From: Orbicella faveolata
Taxonomy: Eukaryota > Cnidaria > Anthozoa > Scleractinia > Merulinidae
Direction of reading: 5' to 3'
Length of the DNA: 64,000 nucleotides
NCBI RefSeq assembly: GCF_002042975.1
Contig: NW_018149472.1
Coordinates: forward strand, 2,081,158-2,145,157
The position numbers and the translations under genes are program-made. Under the pieces are notes generated by a model. It made no database searches. It saw nothing but the letters and a program-made list of their open reading frames with translations, and was not told where the DNA came from. Numbering within the stretch: the stretch's first letter is position 1; each line of letters opens with the position of its first letter. This document shows, in pieces, positions 1-10,184 of this stretch.

Positions 1-451
1 CAATGGCTACCACTGATGGTGCAATAATACAGTTTGTGTTGATCAAGTGATGTGATGTCTACAGTAAGAAAAGAATCATCAATAACTGCTTTGGAATGTA
101 CACTGCGTTCCGACAGTAATGCTAAGCAAACAGTTAAATTTTAAAAGCGCGGTTATAAGATCTAACAGATCTTCTTGTTACAGTCTGAACTACTTCAGGT
201 AATACAATCCTGTACAGAAAAATCCGAGCAATTTTATAAATGAAGTGAGGTTCAAAACTGCATGCATGGACTTTGCATGTTTTGTCAACTTTGGGAATGT
301 TTGACGTAAAATAAGTTTGATGAGTCTTATCTCGAGTGAGAGTCTGTTGAGGGGGATTCATAGTGGATGTACAAGTACACTGTAGAGTATGAAGATATGA
401 TTGATCATTGCAGTTATGTGCACAACTTAAGCAGTTGTGAAATTAAAACCT

Positions 452-545
452 GAAAAAAAAAAAAAAATTCAGGCCTGAACAGGATTCGAACCCATGACCT
501 CTGGGATACCGGTGCAGTGCTCTACAGTGTAGTGCTCACATCTTT
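452..545 (-). repeat. tRNA-derived SINE fragment
   Basis: On the minus strand the sequence reads as a degenerate tRNA head with a good Pol III B box (GGTTCGAATCC, around 485-495 in complement). A short spacer follows and then a run of A/T at 453-467. This is the layout of tRNA-related SINEs. The A box is weak, so this is a fossil insertion rather than a tRNA gene. Family name unknown. Confidence 0.6.
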
Positions 546-784
546 CTCTGCAGTTCAAATATATGATCTTTCATATATTCATTTGTACTCTGTAGAGTCA
601 TAATTTAAGACAACCCTGTTTAAACAACCACAGTTAGCTTCAGATTCAATATTTTTGTATCTTTCTGCTTGTTTCAGTCCTGAGCTACATTACAGTTTAA
701 GAAATAGGAAACATGTACCGTGTTTCTATTGAGTGTAAGAATAAATCTACTAGCGTTCTACCATGAATACCATTCTCTGATTGG

Positions 785-830
785 CTACGCTTCTCACTAT
801 CTATTCTGTGACAGATAGTGAGTAGCGTAG
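785..830. repeat. Short inverted repeat (MITE fragment)
   Basis: Arms 785-802 and 813-830 are near-perfect reverse complements around a 10-base loop. The same arm sequence (CTCACTATCTAT) forms a hairpin at 7920-7957. The flanks of both copies share the text ATTGGCTACGC, as does 8250-8262. This points to a dispersed family. Confidence 0.6.
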
Positions 831-1355
831 CAGCATACCCATGTTAACAAAATGACGGCCACTTCTTGGCATTTTCGAAGTGTCTATGAAAAGAATTTAG
901 ATAAAGTTTTGAATGACTGGTAGATCTATACGAAAACAATAAGATTATTCACTCTCGATTTCCATGCGTGATAGTCAAGCTCATAAAAAGTTTGGGAGAA
1001 CAAGAAATGTTCTGGGAACACGAGCCGACAGGTGAGTGTTAACACAGCGATGACACATGGTAACTGCAGTACAGCTTGTACATGTACATTTATCACCATA
1101 ACTTTGAAGTGGTCTTATGTTTCTGTAAAGAAGGGCATATTATTTTTCAGAACCCGGTTGTTTGGATCTCCCAAAATTTAGTAACCTGTCAATTTGGAAC
1201 GAATATTTTACATGACCTGGTCACTTTTTTTCTGACCCGGTCATCCCGATAAATAATGAATCATCCTTAAAAGATTTAGTAAGCATGTCATGATGACACT
1301 GATACATAAAAGGCAGTATTTTTGTAACGACATGTACTATATGGTTTGCCTACAG

Positions 1356-4300
1356 GTAACATCAGCAACACGGCAACATTTGTCAATGAAGATGGCATGA
1401 TCACACTCGACAAGTGGACTCCGCCTTCACATGGTGTAATCTCCCTCTTCTTCAGAACTCCTTATCCTAAAGGTATAATCTTGTTCAATGGTAAAAAGTC
1501 CGGGGAGTTTTTTAAGCTGTACATCATCAATGAAACCAGTGTTGGCCTCGAGTACAACATCGGCAATGGCTACGAGAGGGTGGAGTTGAGTTTGACAGGC
1601 AACAAGCAAGTTAATGATCGTTCCTGGCACGAGGTGATCATTTATCGCAACATGAAGCAGTTTGGACTCAAGTTAGACACGGAAGAGGGCGTGAATTTAA
1701 ACCCCTTGTTCCTGAAGAAAGATTTAGATCTGGAGGGTGAACTTTCTGTTGGAGGTGTCTCCAGTGATGTGACAGAGGGATTTGTGGGATGTATTCGTGG
1801 ATTGGTAAGCAATGAATCCAACACTGATTCAGACTCTCTTGACTTTTACATGTGTACAGTTATTTGTTCTTTTACAATAACTGCAGAAATTCTCGCCCAC
1901 TCATTGGCTAATTTTCATTGTCATTAAGCGGAGAGGCACATGAATTTATAGTTTATGCGATGCGTCGATGAGCGAGAACGGACAATTTGACAATTTGTTA
2001 TTGTAAAAGACAAATTAAGCATCAGTTTTTTATGCGTCTGTCTTATTATTGACGATGAATTTTGTCATAACGTTGTCTAAGTAGTCTGTGGATCCACTCG
2101 GCTATCACCTCGTGGATCCACAGCCACCTTGACAATGTTATGATGAAACTCATGATCAACAACAGGACAGACGCATGAAAAACTGACGTCAGTTTGTTAA
2201 GTTTCTCTTAGTCACTCTTTATGGGAGTGAATTATTCAGGGTTTTCGTTTTCAAATTTAAGCCCTGGGGCTACCTTTTTCCACTTTTGTTTGGATTTTTG
2301 TGTGGGCATTAGTTCACACAATGTCAGCACTGGAGAAAGGCACTGTGAGAGTTAAATGTCTAGACCAAGAACACTACCAGACAGCATCTACAACAGGACC
2401 AGGCTATTGACCTTGGTCCAATGTTCTTGTACATGTACATGTAAAAAAACAAAAGGTTACAGAGAGAGTTGCCACAGTCTAATGGCAGTGTGATGAGTGA
2501 TTCTATCTTTGGCTAGGATCATGGCATTATGTTCTGTGAAGGACACTTTGCTCTCAGAACACGTCTCTCCACCCAGATGTATAAATGGTTACTGGCATCA
2601 TGAGGGGAGAGCTAGCTCTGGGGAGAGCCATTAAAGAAAGTGAGAGATAGGAAGTAGTGGAGGTTTTTGTTCAGAAGGGCAGAAAAAGGATTGAGTGTGT
2701 TGAGTGGCATCAAGATGGAAGGAAAAATATTCCTAGTCCCTTGATGCTATGGAAGCTGGGAAAGGCTCCAGTAAAATAGGGGACTGTCAATTTTCTCTTC
2801 GCCTTGTACATGTAAATACCCTCATGATTAAGTGCCCCTATTCAAGACAACAAAACACACACTGTACATGTACATGTAGAATAGATTGATTAGACGAATG
2901 AATTACTGTACTGTATGAAGTCTGCTTTCTGGTCTGAACATAATATTGAACATTATGATGTACGGAGCTCCTATAGTTCCAGTCCTTGAGTCAAAGTACT
3001 GTACACAGTGTATCTGTTGTTTTACATCAAAGTATTGTACCTCGTTGAAAAAGAAATGACTGCTCTCTCCCCAGTTAGCTTTGGAAATCTGAAAACAATG
3101 TTCTTGTTGTTTTGCGAAGCCTACATGTAACACAGTGTCTACTACATGTACCTTTTTTACAGACCATCAATGGTGAGGTTATTGATTTGAATAAGAAAGC
3201 AGGAAATGCAGATTACGTGCAAGGTGGCTGTGGTGCAGCATGCAAGAATAATCACTGTAAGCTGGGAGGCAAATGTCTTGACAACTACAATGTTTACAAA
3301 TGCGACTGTAGTTTGACCCCATTTTATGGCTACTTCTGTCACAAAGGTATGAAGTTCTGTTGTTTTTCAGGGGTACAGTACTTATTTGTAGACTATGCCA
3401 TAAATGTTTCTGCTGTGGTAGATTTGAATGGCAGATTTGACTGTGCCATACTACTGTACGTGTATTTATTGTGCCCAGACCTACTTGGCAGCTCTCTCGA
3501 TACTCCAATATGGCAGATTGGTAAATGCTAGAATGGTGTAAACTTGTCCTTTTGAAGATAGAAAATCATTGTCGGATGGGTATAAATATTTTAATCATTT
3601 GATTGTTATTTTTTTATATACACACATTTTTCAAGCTTTTTTAGTGGAAAATTTACTTTCCAGCATAGCCTAAAATTTACTTCGGGTAAGTATTTTGTTT
3701 TACTTTCGATTTTGTACTTTCCAAGTAGTAAATACACTTTCCAGTGGACACTGGGTAAGTGTTAGTGTTGAGCCCTGCATTCAGGCCACAACTACAAGGT
3801 GTTTATGAAGTGGCCCTAGGGCGGGGCTTCACTTTCAAGGCAGGAAAAAACCCAGGTCCAATTGCCTGGGGCAAGTAAAGTTTGCTCTTGGGCAAGTGAA
3901 AATGGAAGATTTGTGGTCTGGTGGGCAAGTGAAATTAGCCTCAGTAGTCTTGTTAGTTGATACGGTGTGAACATTGCACATCTATTTTTGGGCAACTAAT
4001 ATTTTAGTTGGGGCAACTGAAAACTGAAATGTACTGGCCCACTGGGCAACTAGATTGCAATTTTTTTTCTCCCTGACTGTTAAACACAATCTGCTGTGAT
4101 ATTATAAAATTATTTAATGTTATTTAATTATTTGATATCCAGTCAAATCATTTACAGTGTATTATAATGACCCTGCATCTTGTCTTTCTTGTTTTAAGAT
4201 TACGGCGCGTCCTTTTCTGCAAAAGACAGTCAGTTAACCTACACATTCCCTAAACCAGAGAACTTTCCTGGAGTGGACATTGTAGTTGGATTCAAGGTGA

Positions 4301-5103
4301 AAGACAAGGATAGCTGCGGAGGTGACATTGTTGAAATAACCAGCCAAAATACAGAGGAGAATTTCCTTCTTAGGTTGGATCCCGGCACCAAGAAACTGAA
4401 GTTTTCCTACAAGAGCTTTAACGGTGATGGTTCCTTTTTGATTGACCCACCAGACAGCGACTTCTGTGACGAAACCAGGCACACATTTGCACTGAGTCGC
4501 AGAAATGAGAAAGTCAATTACACGGTTGATGGGCAAAGCATGCCAGTTTCCAAAGAAGATCGGCTCTCAAAACCCTTCCCTAACATGCACGAGGTAATTA
4601 TTGGACGGAAAGGTGACACTGGGTTTAAGGGTTGCATTACTGGTGTAAAAGTCACACCAGTTGCTTTTGAAAAGTCCTTTCCTACAGTGGAACCAATCAA
4701 GGCTTATCTCTATGATGATGTGACCAAGAATTTGGAAGGGTCAGCACTAAGTAAAGAGCAATGTGGCCCAGAGCCGGAGGTGCCTAAGGATTTACCGACA
4801 CCACGACCAGTTGGCATTCCTGATGATTCAGACAACACGGGCACTCGGGCTGATCCAACATCTGGCCAGCGTGCTGACGCGGATAACAAGACCGCCATCA
4901 TCATTGTGGTAGTGCTAATCCTGGTTCTACTGCTGGTGGTGTTGCTGGTTGCTATCTACTGGTACTGGGCACGACACAAGGGAGAATATCACACGCACGA
5001 AGATGATGAAGAACTCAAAAGCACAGATCCCTACATTGACATGACTGCACCCAGGAAACCGCTAGCAGAGGATACAGAAAAGAAAAAAGAATGGTACATT
5101 TAA
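1356..5103 (+). CDS. Contactin-associated protein / neurexin-IV-like adhesion receptor, C-terminal part (3 exons)
   Basis: Seen: exons 1356-1804, 3163-3346 and 4199-5103 join in frame with GT-AG borders and end at TAA 5101-5103. Exon 1 encodes a laminin-G domain closing with the GCIRGL motif that runs into exon 2 (TINGEVIDL). Exon 2 encodes one EGF domain with six cysteines. Exon 3 encodes a second laminin-G domain, a Pro/Asp-rich stalk, a strongly hydrophobic membrane helix (about 4885-4965) and a roughly 45-residue tail. The tail starts ARHKGEYHTHE, matching the protein-4.1-binding juxtamembrane motif of CNTNAP/paranodin, and ends KKKEWYI. Vertebrate CNTNAP2 ends in the very similar KKEWLI, a PDZ-ligand type terminus. 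Known of the family: single-pass cell-surface receptors that organise septate-type junctions and axon-glia contacts through 4.1 proteins. The N-terminal half is outside the window. Classical neurexin is the alternative, but the tail favours CNTNAP. Confidence 0.9.
1870..2010. repeat. Inverted-repeat ends in CNTNAP intron
   Basis: The text CTTTTACAATAAC near 1868 recurs as its reverse complement near 1998-2010, with two further short arms inside (CATTGGCTAATTTTC side and GAGCGAGAAC side). This suggests a small non-autonomous DNA element next to the larger palindrome at 2022-2185. No target duplication could be assigned. Confidence 0.35.
2022..2185. repeat. Long palindromic MITE in CNTNAP intron
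   Basis: The left arm from 2022 and the right arm ending 2185 are about 85% reverse-complementary over roughly 75 bases each. They meet at a GTGGATCCAC-containing centre (about 2089-2120). Together they form a near-complete hairpin typical of fold-back MITEs. No ORF inside. Confidence 0.75.
2186..3162 (+). other. Rest of CNTNAP intron
   Basis: No exon seen. Around 2290-2400 a fragment resembles the tail of the SINE at 17880-18102 (AGAGTTAA.TGTCT.G.C.AAGAACAC). CATGTACATGTA-type short palindromes recur (2427-2442, 2865-2879). The acceptor for the EGF exon is a T-rich tract ending AG at 3161-3162. Confidence 0.5.
3347..4198 (+). other. CNTNAP intron with imperfect GGGCAAGTGAAA repeats
   Basis: From about 3868 to 4050 the motif GGGCAAGTGAA / GGGCAACTGAA recurs at least six times at irregular spacing. 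This looks like a degraded tandem or dispersed repeat. No exon seen. Confidence 0.5.
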
Positions 5104-7751
5104 GAATTTTTACGCTGCATGTTTGACTTGCATTTCTACTGAGGTTACATGTGTAACTCATACTAGTCAATATTTTAAGCTTTGGAAATCGCCACATACA
5201 GTGCATTGCTTGATTAGTCCTGAGCTGCAGTCAGCTGGTTGATTTTGAATTTGTCAAGGTGCATTCCACTGCTACTGTGGTAGTTAACGTACTCAGCACT
5301 TAAAGCTGTAGCTATTGTAGGTAAATAATATGATATGTGCAAATTATAAAGGGTTGTGAAGATTTCGGAAGAAGCAATTTCGCTATCCCCCTGTTCCCCT
5401 TCCCCCTGTCCCCTACTCAGACACCGCCCAAATGCTATACATGTAGATATCCCATGGAGGGTCCCCACTCCCGTGTAGAAGCTATAAGCATGGCCCTTAG
5501 GGGTTTTCCCTGGGGGGATCAGGGATCACATTCCCATGTAGCAACTACCAGCATCTTCCAGGCCGGCAGCCAGTCAGTATTTCAATGGAAGTTGTTTCAT
5601 GTCGTTTTAGTTTGTTTTTCGATGCAAGGTCTGTTACATGTTCCTGAAGTCAGCTTTTATTAATATTTTGAACTGAATAACTACTCAGTTTATTGTTTTA
5701 TCTTAAAAATGATGTACTTAATATGCCAAGGTGTAATGTTTAGTCCGTGGACTGTCCTAATTGTTCATAGCGAGCGTAGGAAAGCCAGCTTTGCAAAGAG
5801 CCTCCACTGCGCTAGCGTGCGCACACGTTCCCATGACGACCGTCAAGTGGTGTCGGACCCAGTGCCTTGGGATAAACTCGTGCGCGGTTTTGTCGCTCGC
5901 GGTTAATGTAGATCGATGACATCACTGCAGTGAATTGAATGGAATTAAGTTTTCTTAAATGACTCGCGCGTACCCATAGCACCGCTTCAAGAAATAGCCT
6001 CAAGAGTGACGGTGTGTTTTGTCGATTTTATATTCAACCGCCATTAATTGTTAAGTGCATTTAGTGTGTAGTGTTGCTGTGTATTTTAACAAGTTGTGCC
6101 TCATTTTTTGCTCAGTCTTTTGGGCGAGTGAAAATACTACTAAGGGGTAAAAATTTAGGCCGATGCAACACACAAAAAATGTCTAACTTTAGATTTATTA
6201 TCCAACGGTTTTGTTTTCTGGAAAACTATTGAATTTTGTTTCGCGGTGTGCGGGAGATAGCAATATATCTTGATATATTTGCAGTCGTTTCGCGTGTTAT
6301 TTGTATATCACTGGCAGAAGTTGGATAATAATTCTCTTTGCTTGCTTGCGTATAATTTGACCCATTATTTGCGGGCGTGTTGTAGACAAAAACTCTAAAC
6401 GCCACAGTTAAGAGAGAGAGATTTTTTAAGGGAGAAAACTAGGTGAATAGCTGGGCATATTTGACCGTGTGAAGTTCTCGTCGAGTGTTTTGCAATTTTT
6501 GGAAATTTTGTCTCAAGATACATTTATTATTGTGGCAGAAAAAGTTTTTCTTCGTATTGATCAAATTCTCGCATGTTTGTTAGATGTCTATTTAAGAGAA
6601 CTGGTCGTTTATCGAGAACACTTTGCGTCGGTGATCTGTTCTTTTATTCTCCAAACCTTGGAGGCTATATTGGCATCAAGGAAAATCTCTCTTGTAATAT
6701 ATAATGAGTAAACAATGCCGTCTTTGAGCTTCACACCTTCAAATTGTCGGTGATATTTTAATTGTAGTTCCAATAGATAACTATTGCTTGACAAGTGTAT
6801 TTTTTAGAATCAACACTAGAATAATCACGTATGTGAGTTGTGGAAAGGCCAAAACAAGGAAGCTAATAGACTGAATCTTAAAATTTCTCAGTTTTCCATG
6901 GGTCCTCGGAGCTTGATGTCTAAGATGAAGATTTTTTCGCTTTCCAAGGGCAGTTACGGACATCAGCTCAGCTACTGGGAGTAAAATACTAGTTTTCTCG
7001 TTTAGTTCCAAGAGTGCCCACATTTACAGAGCAGGTTATAAAAAGATACAAAAGTCAAGTCGAAGCAAAGAAATCTGGGGCGAGTTTCACTCGCAGTTTG
7101 CTTGTGGGATCGTAATTGGAGACTATGTAGCTTGTCTTTTGTTTGTCCCAAGTAACGATCCCACAAGTCAATGCGAAGTGAGACACAGCCCATGTTTCTC
7201 CTCATTTCTGAAGTGTCGAAGAAAAAGAAACGAAATGAGGTGTAACACATGAATAGCTCTTTCCTTGCATTGTAGAGACTGCTGACCTAATGTACAGCGG
7301 TACCGCGACTGTAGAGTCTCTTGCAGCCGTGGTCCGAGTCATTTTGTGTTGGCCATGGCAGCTTTCCGTTTCCAGTACCGATGTTCATCCGAAACGAATT
7401 GTTTCGGCCTTGCACAACTCTTGAACCTATCGTAGGTTTTGTACCTCTTTTACTAGCAGCAAATCATTAATAAAACTTTTCAAAGGAATGTATTGTTTTT
7501 GTTCACCTCTTCGCCGGGTTGTTGAGCTTGGGCGAGGCCGGCACTGTACAAACGGACACAGTCCGTTATCGATCCACTAAGCAGGAGGGTACGTTACAGA
7601 CAGTCTATAAACCAGTTAGAAACAAGTCCAAAGAAAGTACGCTCGCTGATTGGCTTAAAATCGTGTTTCCATTTGACAATAAGGTGATTCACTCTCAATT
7701 TCTATTTAAACAACAGATTGTTTCTACCGAGGAACTATCTTCTGAAAGTTG
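5104..7751. other. Intergenic, nothing supported
   Basis: Contains the 3' UTR of the CNTNAP-like gene, whose end could not be set because no clear AATAAA lies within the first 550 bases. No homeobox, known domain or RNA gene was recognised. The short open frames here show no protein-like composition. Confidence 0.5.
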
Positions 7752-7850
7752 CCCCGCGGAAATTTGACGTTCTTAAAACAAATATTTGCCCGAGAAGCGA
7801 AGCTTGGAGGGCAAATATTCTAGTTTCAAGAACATCAAATTTCCAAGGGG
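7752..7850. repeat. Fold-back MITE
   Basis: Arms run from CCCCGCGGAAATTTGA at the left to TCAAATTTCCAAGGGG at the right and meet at CCCGAGAAGCGAAGC.. near 7790-7812. Most of the 99 bases pair with each other. Palindromic structure seen directly; transposon superfamily not assignable. Confidence 0.7.
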
Positions 7851-7919
7851 CTTGATACAATTTAAATTGTTTATTTTCTGTAAGCCCTCTTGTTTACATT
7901 AACAAGTGCGCGCTGCTGG

Positions 7920-7957
7920 GCTACTCACTATCTATAACAGTATAGGTGGTGAGTAGC
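7920..7957. repeat. Short inverted repeat, same family as 785-830
   Basis: Arms 7920-7935 and 7942-7957 pair with two mismatches. The arm text CTCACTATCTAT is shared with the hairpin at 785-830, and both lie near an ATTGG.. motif. Confidence 0.55.
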
Positions 7958-8004
7958 GTAGCCAATGGAAAATTATACTAAAACTCGCCAGTATAAATCC
8001 ACTA

Positions 8005-8218
8005 CAGGGTTCGTACAGGTCCTGGAAAACCTGGAAAGTCCTGGGAAAGTGCTACTGGTCCTGGAAAGTTCTGGAAATCTGTAAGGAGAATTGACATTGA
8101 GATCTTGGGAGTGAAAGGGTTAAAGTGAATTTTAGAGTTCTTGGAGAAACAATCCGAGTCCTGGAAAAGTCCTGCAAAAGTCCTGGAAATTTGTTTCTGA
8201 AAAAGGGTACGAACCCTG
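8005..8218. repeat. Non-autonomous hAT-like element
   Basis: Terminal inverted repeats CAGGGTTCGTAC (left) and GTACGAACCCTG (right) are perfect over 12 bases, and the CAGGG start is typical of hAT elements. The inside is built of many CCTGGAAA-type subrepeats and has no ORF. It sits inside an older repeat: the bases on both sides (..AATCCACTA / CTACTAGCG..) match the continuous text at 748-757. No clean 8-base target duplication is visible. Confidence 0.7.
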
Positions 8219-8684
8219 CTACTAGCGCTCTCTCACGAATACCATCTGATTGGCTACGCTAAAGAGGTACCAATTCTAAAACAACATATTATCTCCTTTC
8301 ATAATTTGTTGCCGGTTCAACACCCGAATGGCACCGCAAAAAGCTCCCGCTGAGGACCCTTTGAGACTGAACACCCTAAGAGGTATCTCTTTTTACCCCC
8401 TAAAAAGCTCTAAAAGCTACGATGAGCACCTCTGTTCTCTTAATATGGTAGTCTCCGCCCTGCTTGGGGTTAATCACAAACACAGGAAGGGCTAATCAGT
8501 CGAAACGCCAACATCCTAAATTGACCTTCATCAACTTCAGGTTATAACCAGCCAAGCGTTTGACTTTCCCGGTGACACAGCTCTTTCGTTTGAGACTGCT
8601 CACTCCTTTTATCTAGTGGCATTACAGATCGCACTTCATGTTTGTAAAGCACAGGTCCCCTTCCTTTTAGCTGCGCGTAACAAA

Positions 8685-8772
8685 CATTCTCGTCCCCGTA
8701 GCCCTTTTCGCTCCTCTCGTGCCAAGGCCCCGCCGGCTAAGAGGAGCGAAAAGGGCTATGGGGACGAGAATG
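8685..8772. repeat. Palindromic MITE
   Basis: Arms beginning CATTCTCGTCCCC and ending GGGGACGAGAATG pair almost perfectly over about 33 bases each with a short GC-rich centre. An open reading frame across it is an artefact of the hairpin. Confidence 0.75.
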
Positions 8773-8789
8773 AGAATGAAAGTCCCAGG

Positions 8790-8864
8790 TCGCGCGCAAT
8801 CTTGTTCCCAGAGCCTTCGTTACCCTTGTCCAGCGAATACTCTGGGAACGAGATTGGGTCGCGC
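8790..8864. repeat. Second palindromic element, adjacent
   Basis: The left arm containing AATCTTGTTCCCAGAG pairs with the right arm CTCTGGGAACGAGATT. The outer GCGCG ends also pair. It lies 17 bases from the previous hairpin and is unrelated to it in sequence. Confidence 0.65.
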
Positions 8865-10184
8865 ACTGTCGAGAGAACTTTTCGGAAGTAAGTTAGTACG
8901 TTCGGCTCCTTTCATGTTACCAGTGACCAGCTGGCACGTTCAATCAGTGTGTTTCAGGATATTGTTTTCGTGTTGATCCCGAAACGAAAAGGTAGTTTAG
9001 CCAAATTCTAGTTGTAACGGCCCGTCCAGGGAAAAAAAGAACGTTTAGAACATCAGCTGATGCTGGAAGCTTTTAGTTTTAAGTTTAATCCGTTCCTGTG
9101 ATTCAATTAACGCTTTCCAGTAGCTATATTTTTCCAATCGGCCAGCCATTATCTCATTAATTCTGAACAGAAACAACCAGGGAATGCATTTCAACAGTTT
9201 GTCGTTCAGGCGTAATTCTCGGCAAAAAAGAAATATGCAATGCAACACACGGCTCAACACACCTGCTCAGCAAAACTAACACTAGAGCTTCAATCAGTTA
9301 TAAATAATGTCGAGCTGTACCATACATACAGACATTTCGAACACAAGCCATAATTTTATTGTTAATTTTCTGTTTCTGTCAGGGATTATCTAGTAACTAA
9401 AATGTCCTGGTTCCAAATATATTCATATAACAATATTAAAATCCAAATATTTTCCCTCAGTTTAAATAAGTGACAGAACTGTACAAAATCTGACGTAAAC
9501 TGAATTCACGTTGCGTTCAGGGTGAAGTCTATTAAAAAATGTACCGATTAGACTGAAGTGGAAACTCTGATTATCAATAAGATAGCATAACAAAACCTGC
9601 CATCGAATAATTTCACTCTTGCGTTTTATAATTATCGTTAAGTATTAACGTTTAGTTTGAGAATGGATGGAAAATCTCATTAAGAACCAGACCTCGTAAA
9701 AACAAGTCATCCCATTGAACGTTTCAGTTGGGGCCTTATCTGACTGTGGTGATAAATTCATATACTTTTCAACATTAGAATTAAATAATTGCCAAGAACT
9801 CAAAAATCCATTGATATGAAACAACTTATTTACCTCAGTGAACATCCGGAGGGAAGTAAACACATAATATGTTGTGGAATTATGTAATTGAAAAGTGCCG
9901 TATATAAACAGAAGTGAAAAGTGTTTATTTCTTGTCATAGTAACCCGAATAAAACTAAGATTATTCACCTTAAGTCAATAAATATTCCTCACGGCAATAC
10001 GGTGAGTCCTTCCAACAGTAACAAACAAATTTATGTACACCAATTTTAAAAGAGAAATAATGAGATTCACACCGTCTCTGGGCGAAATATCGCACCCGCG
10101 GTTGTCAAAAATGTACCTGAGCTGACAGCTACAACGAAATATTGCCGGACTTCGTGTGAATTAATAAATGATAACTCATGGTCA
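8865..10184. other. Intergenic / 3' region of the minus-strand Hox gene
   Basis: No gene recognised. The Hox gene that ends at 10185 is transcribed into this region. A complement of AATAAA at 9924-9929 is the nearest good polyadenylation signal, giving a 3' UTR of about 260 bases. Confidence 0.5.
9924..9929 (-). promoter_or_regulatory. Candidate polyadenylation signal of HoxD-like gene
   Basis: TTTATT on the plus strand reads AATAAA on the minus strand, about 255 bases past the stop codon. Position-based inference only. Confidence 0.35.

Larger units (their letters stand above)
1..1355. other. Intron of the CNTNAP-like gene (window starts inside it)
   Basis: No coding exon is visible before the acceptor at 1354-1355. 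The stretch holds a tRNA-derived SINE (about 452-545) and a short hairpin (785-830), described separately. Upstream exons of the same gene must lie left of the window, because the first visible exon starts mid-codon and carries no signal peptide. Confidence 0.7.

Noticed and set aside
5337-5663. 108-codon frame after the CNTNAP gene
   Set aside because: Lies in the probable 3' UTR, low-complexity Pro/Ser text, no domain.
8616-8976. Overlapping open frames of 91 and 85 codons
   Set aside because: They cross two palindromic elements; Arg/Pro/Ser-rich text comes from the hairpin sequence.
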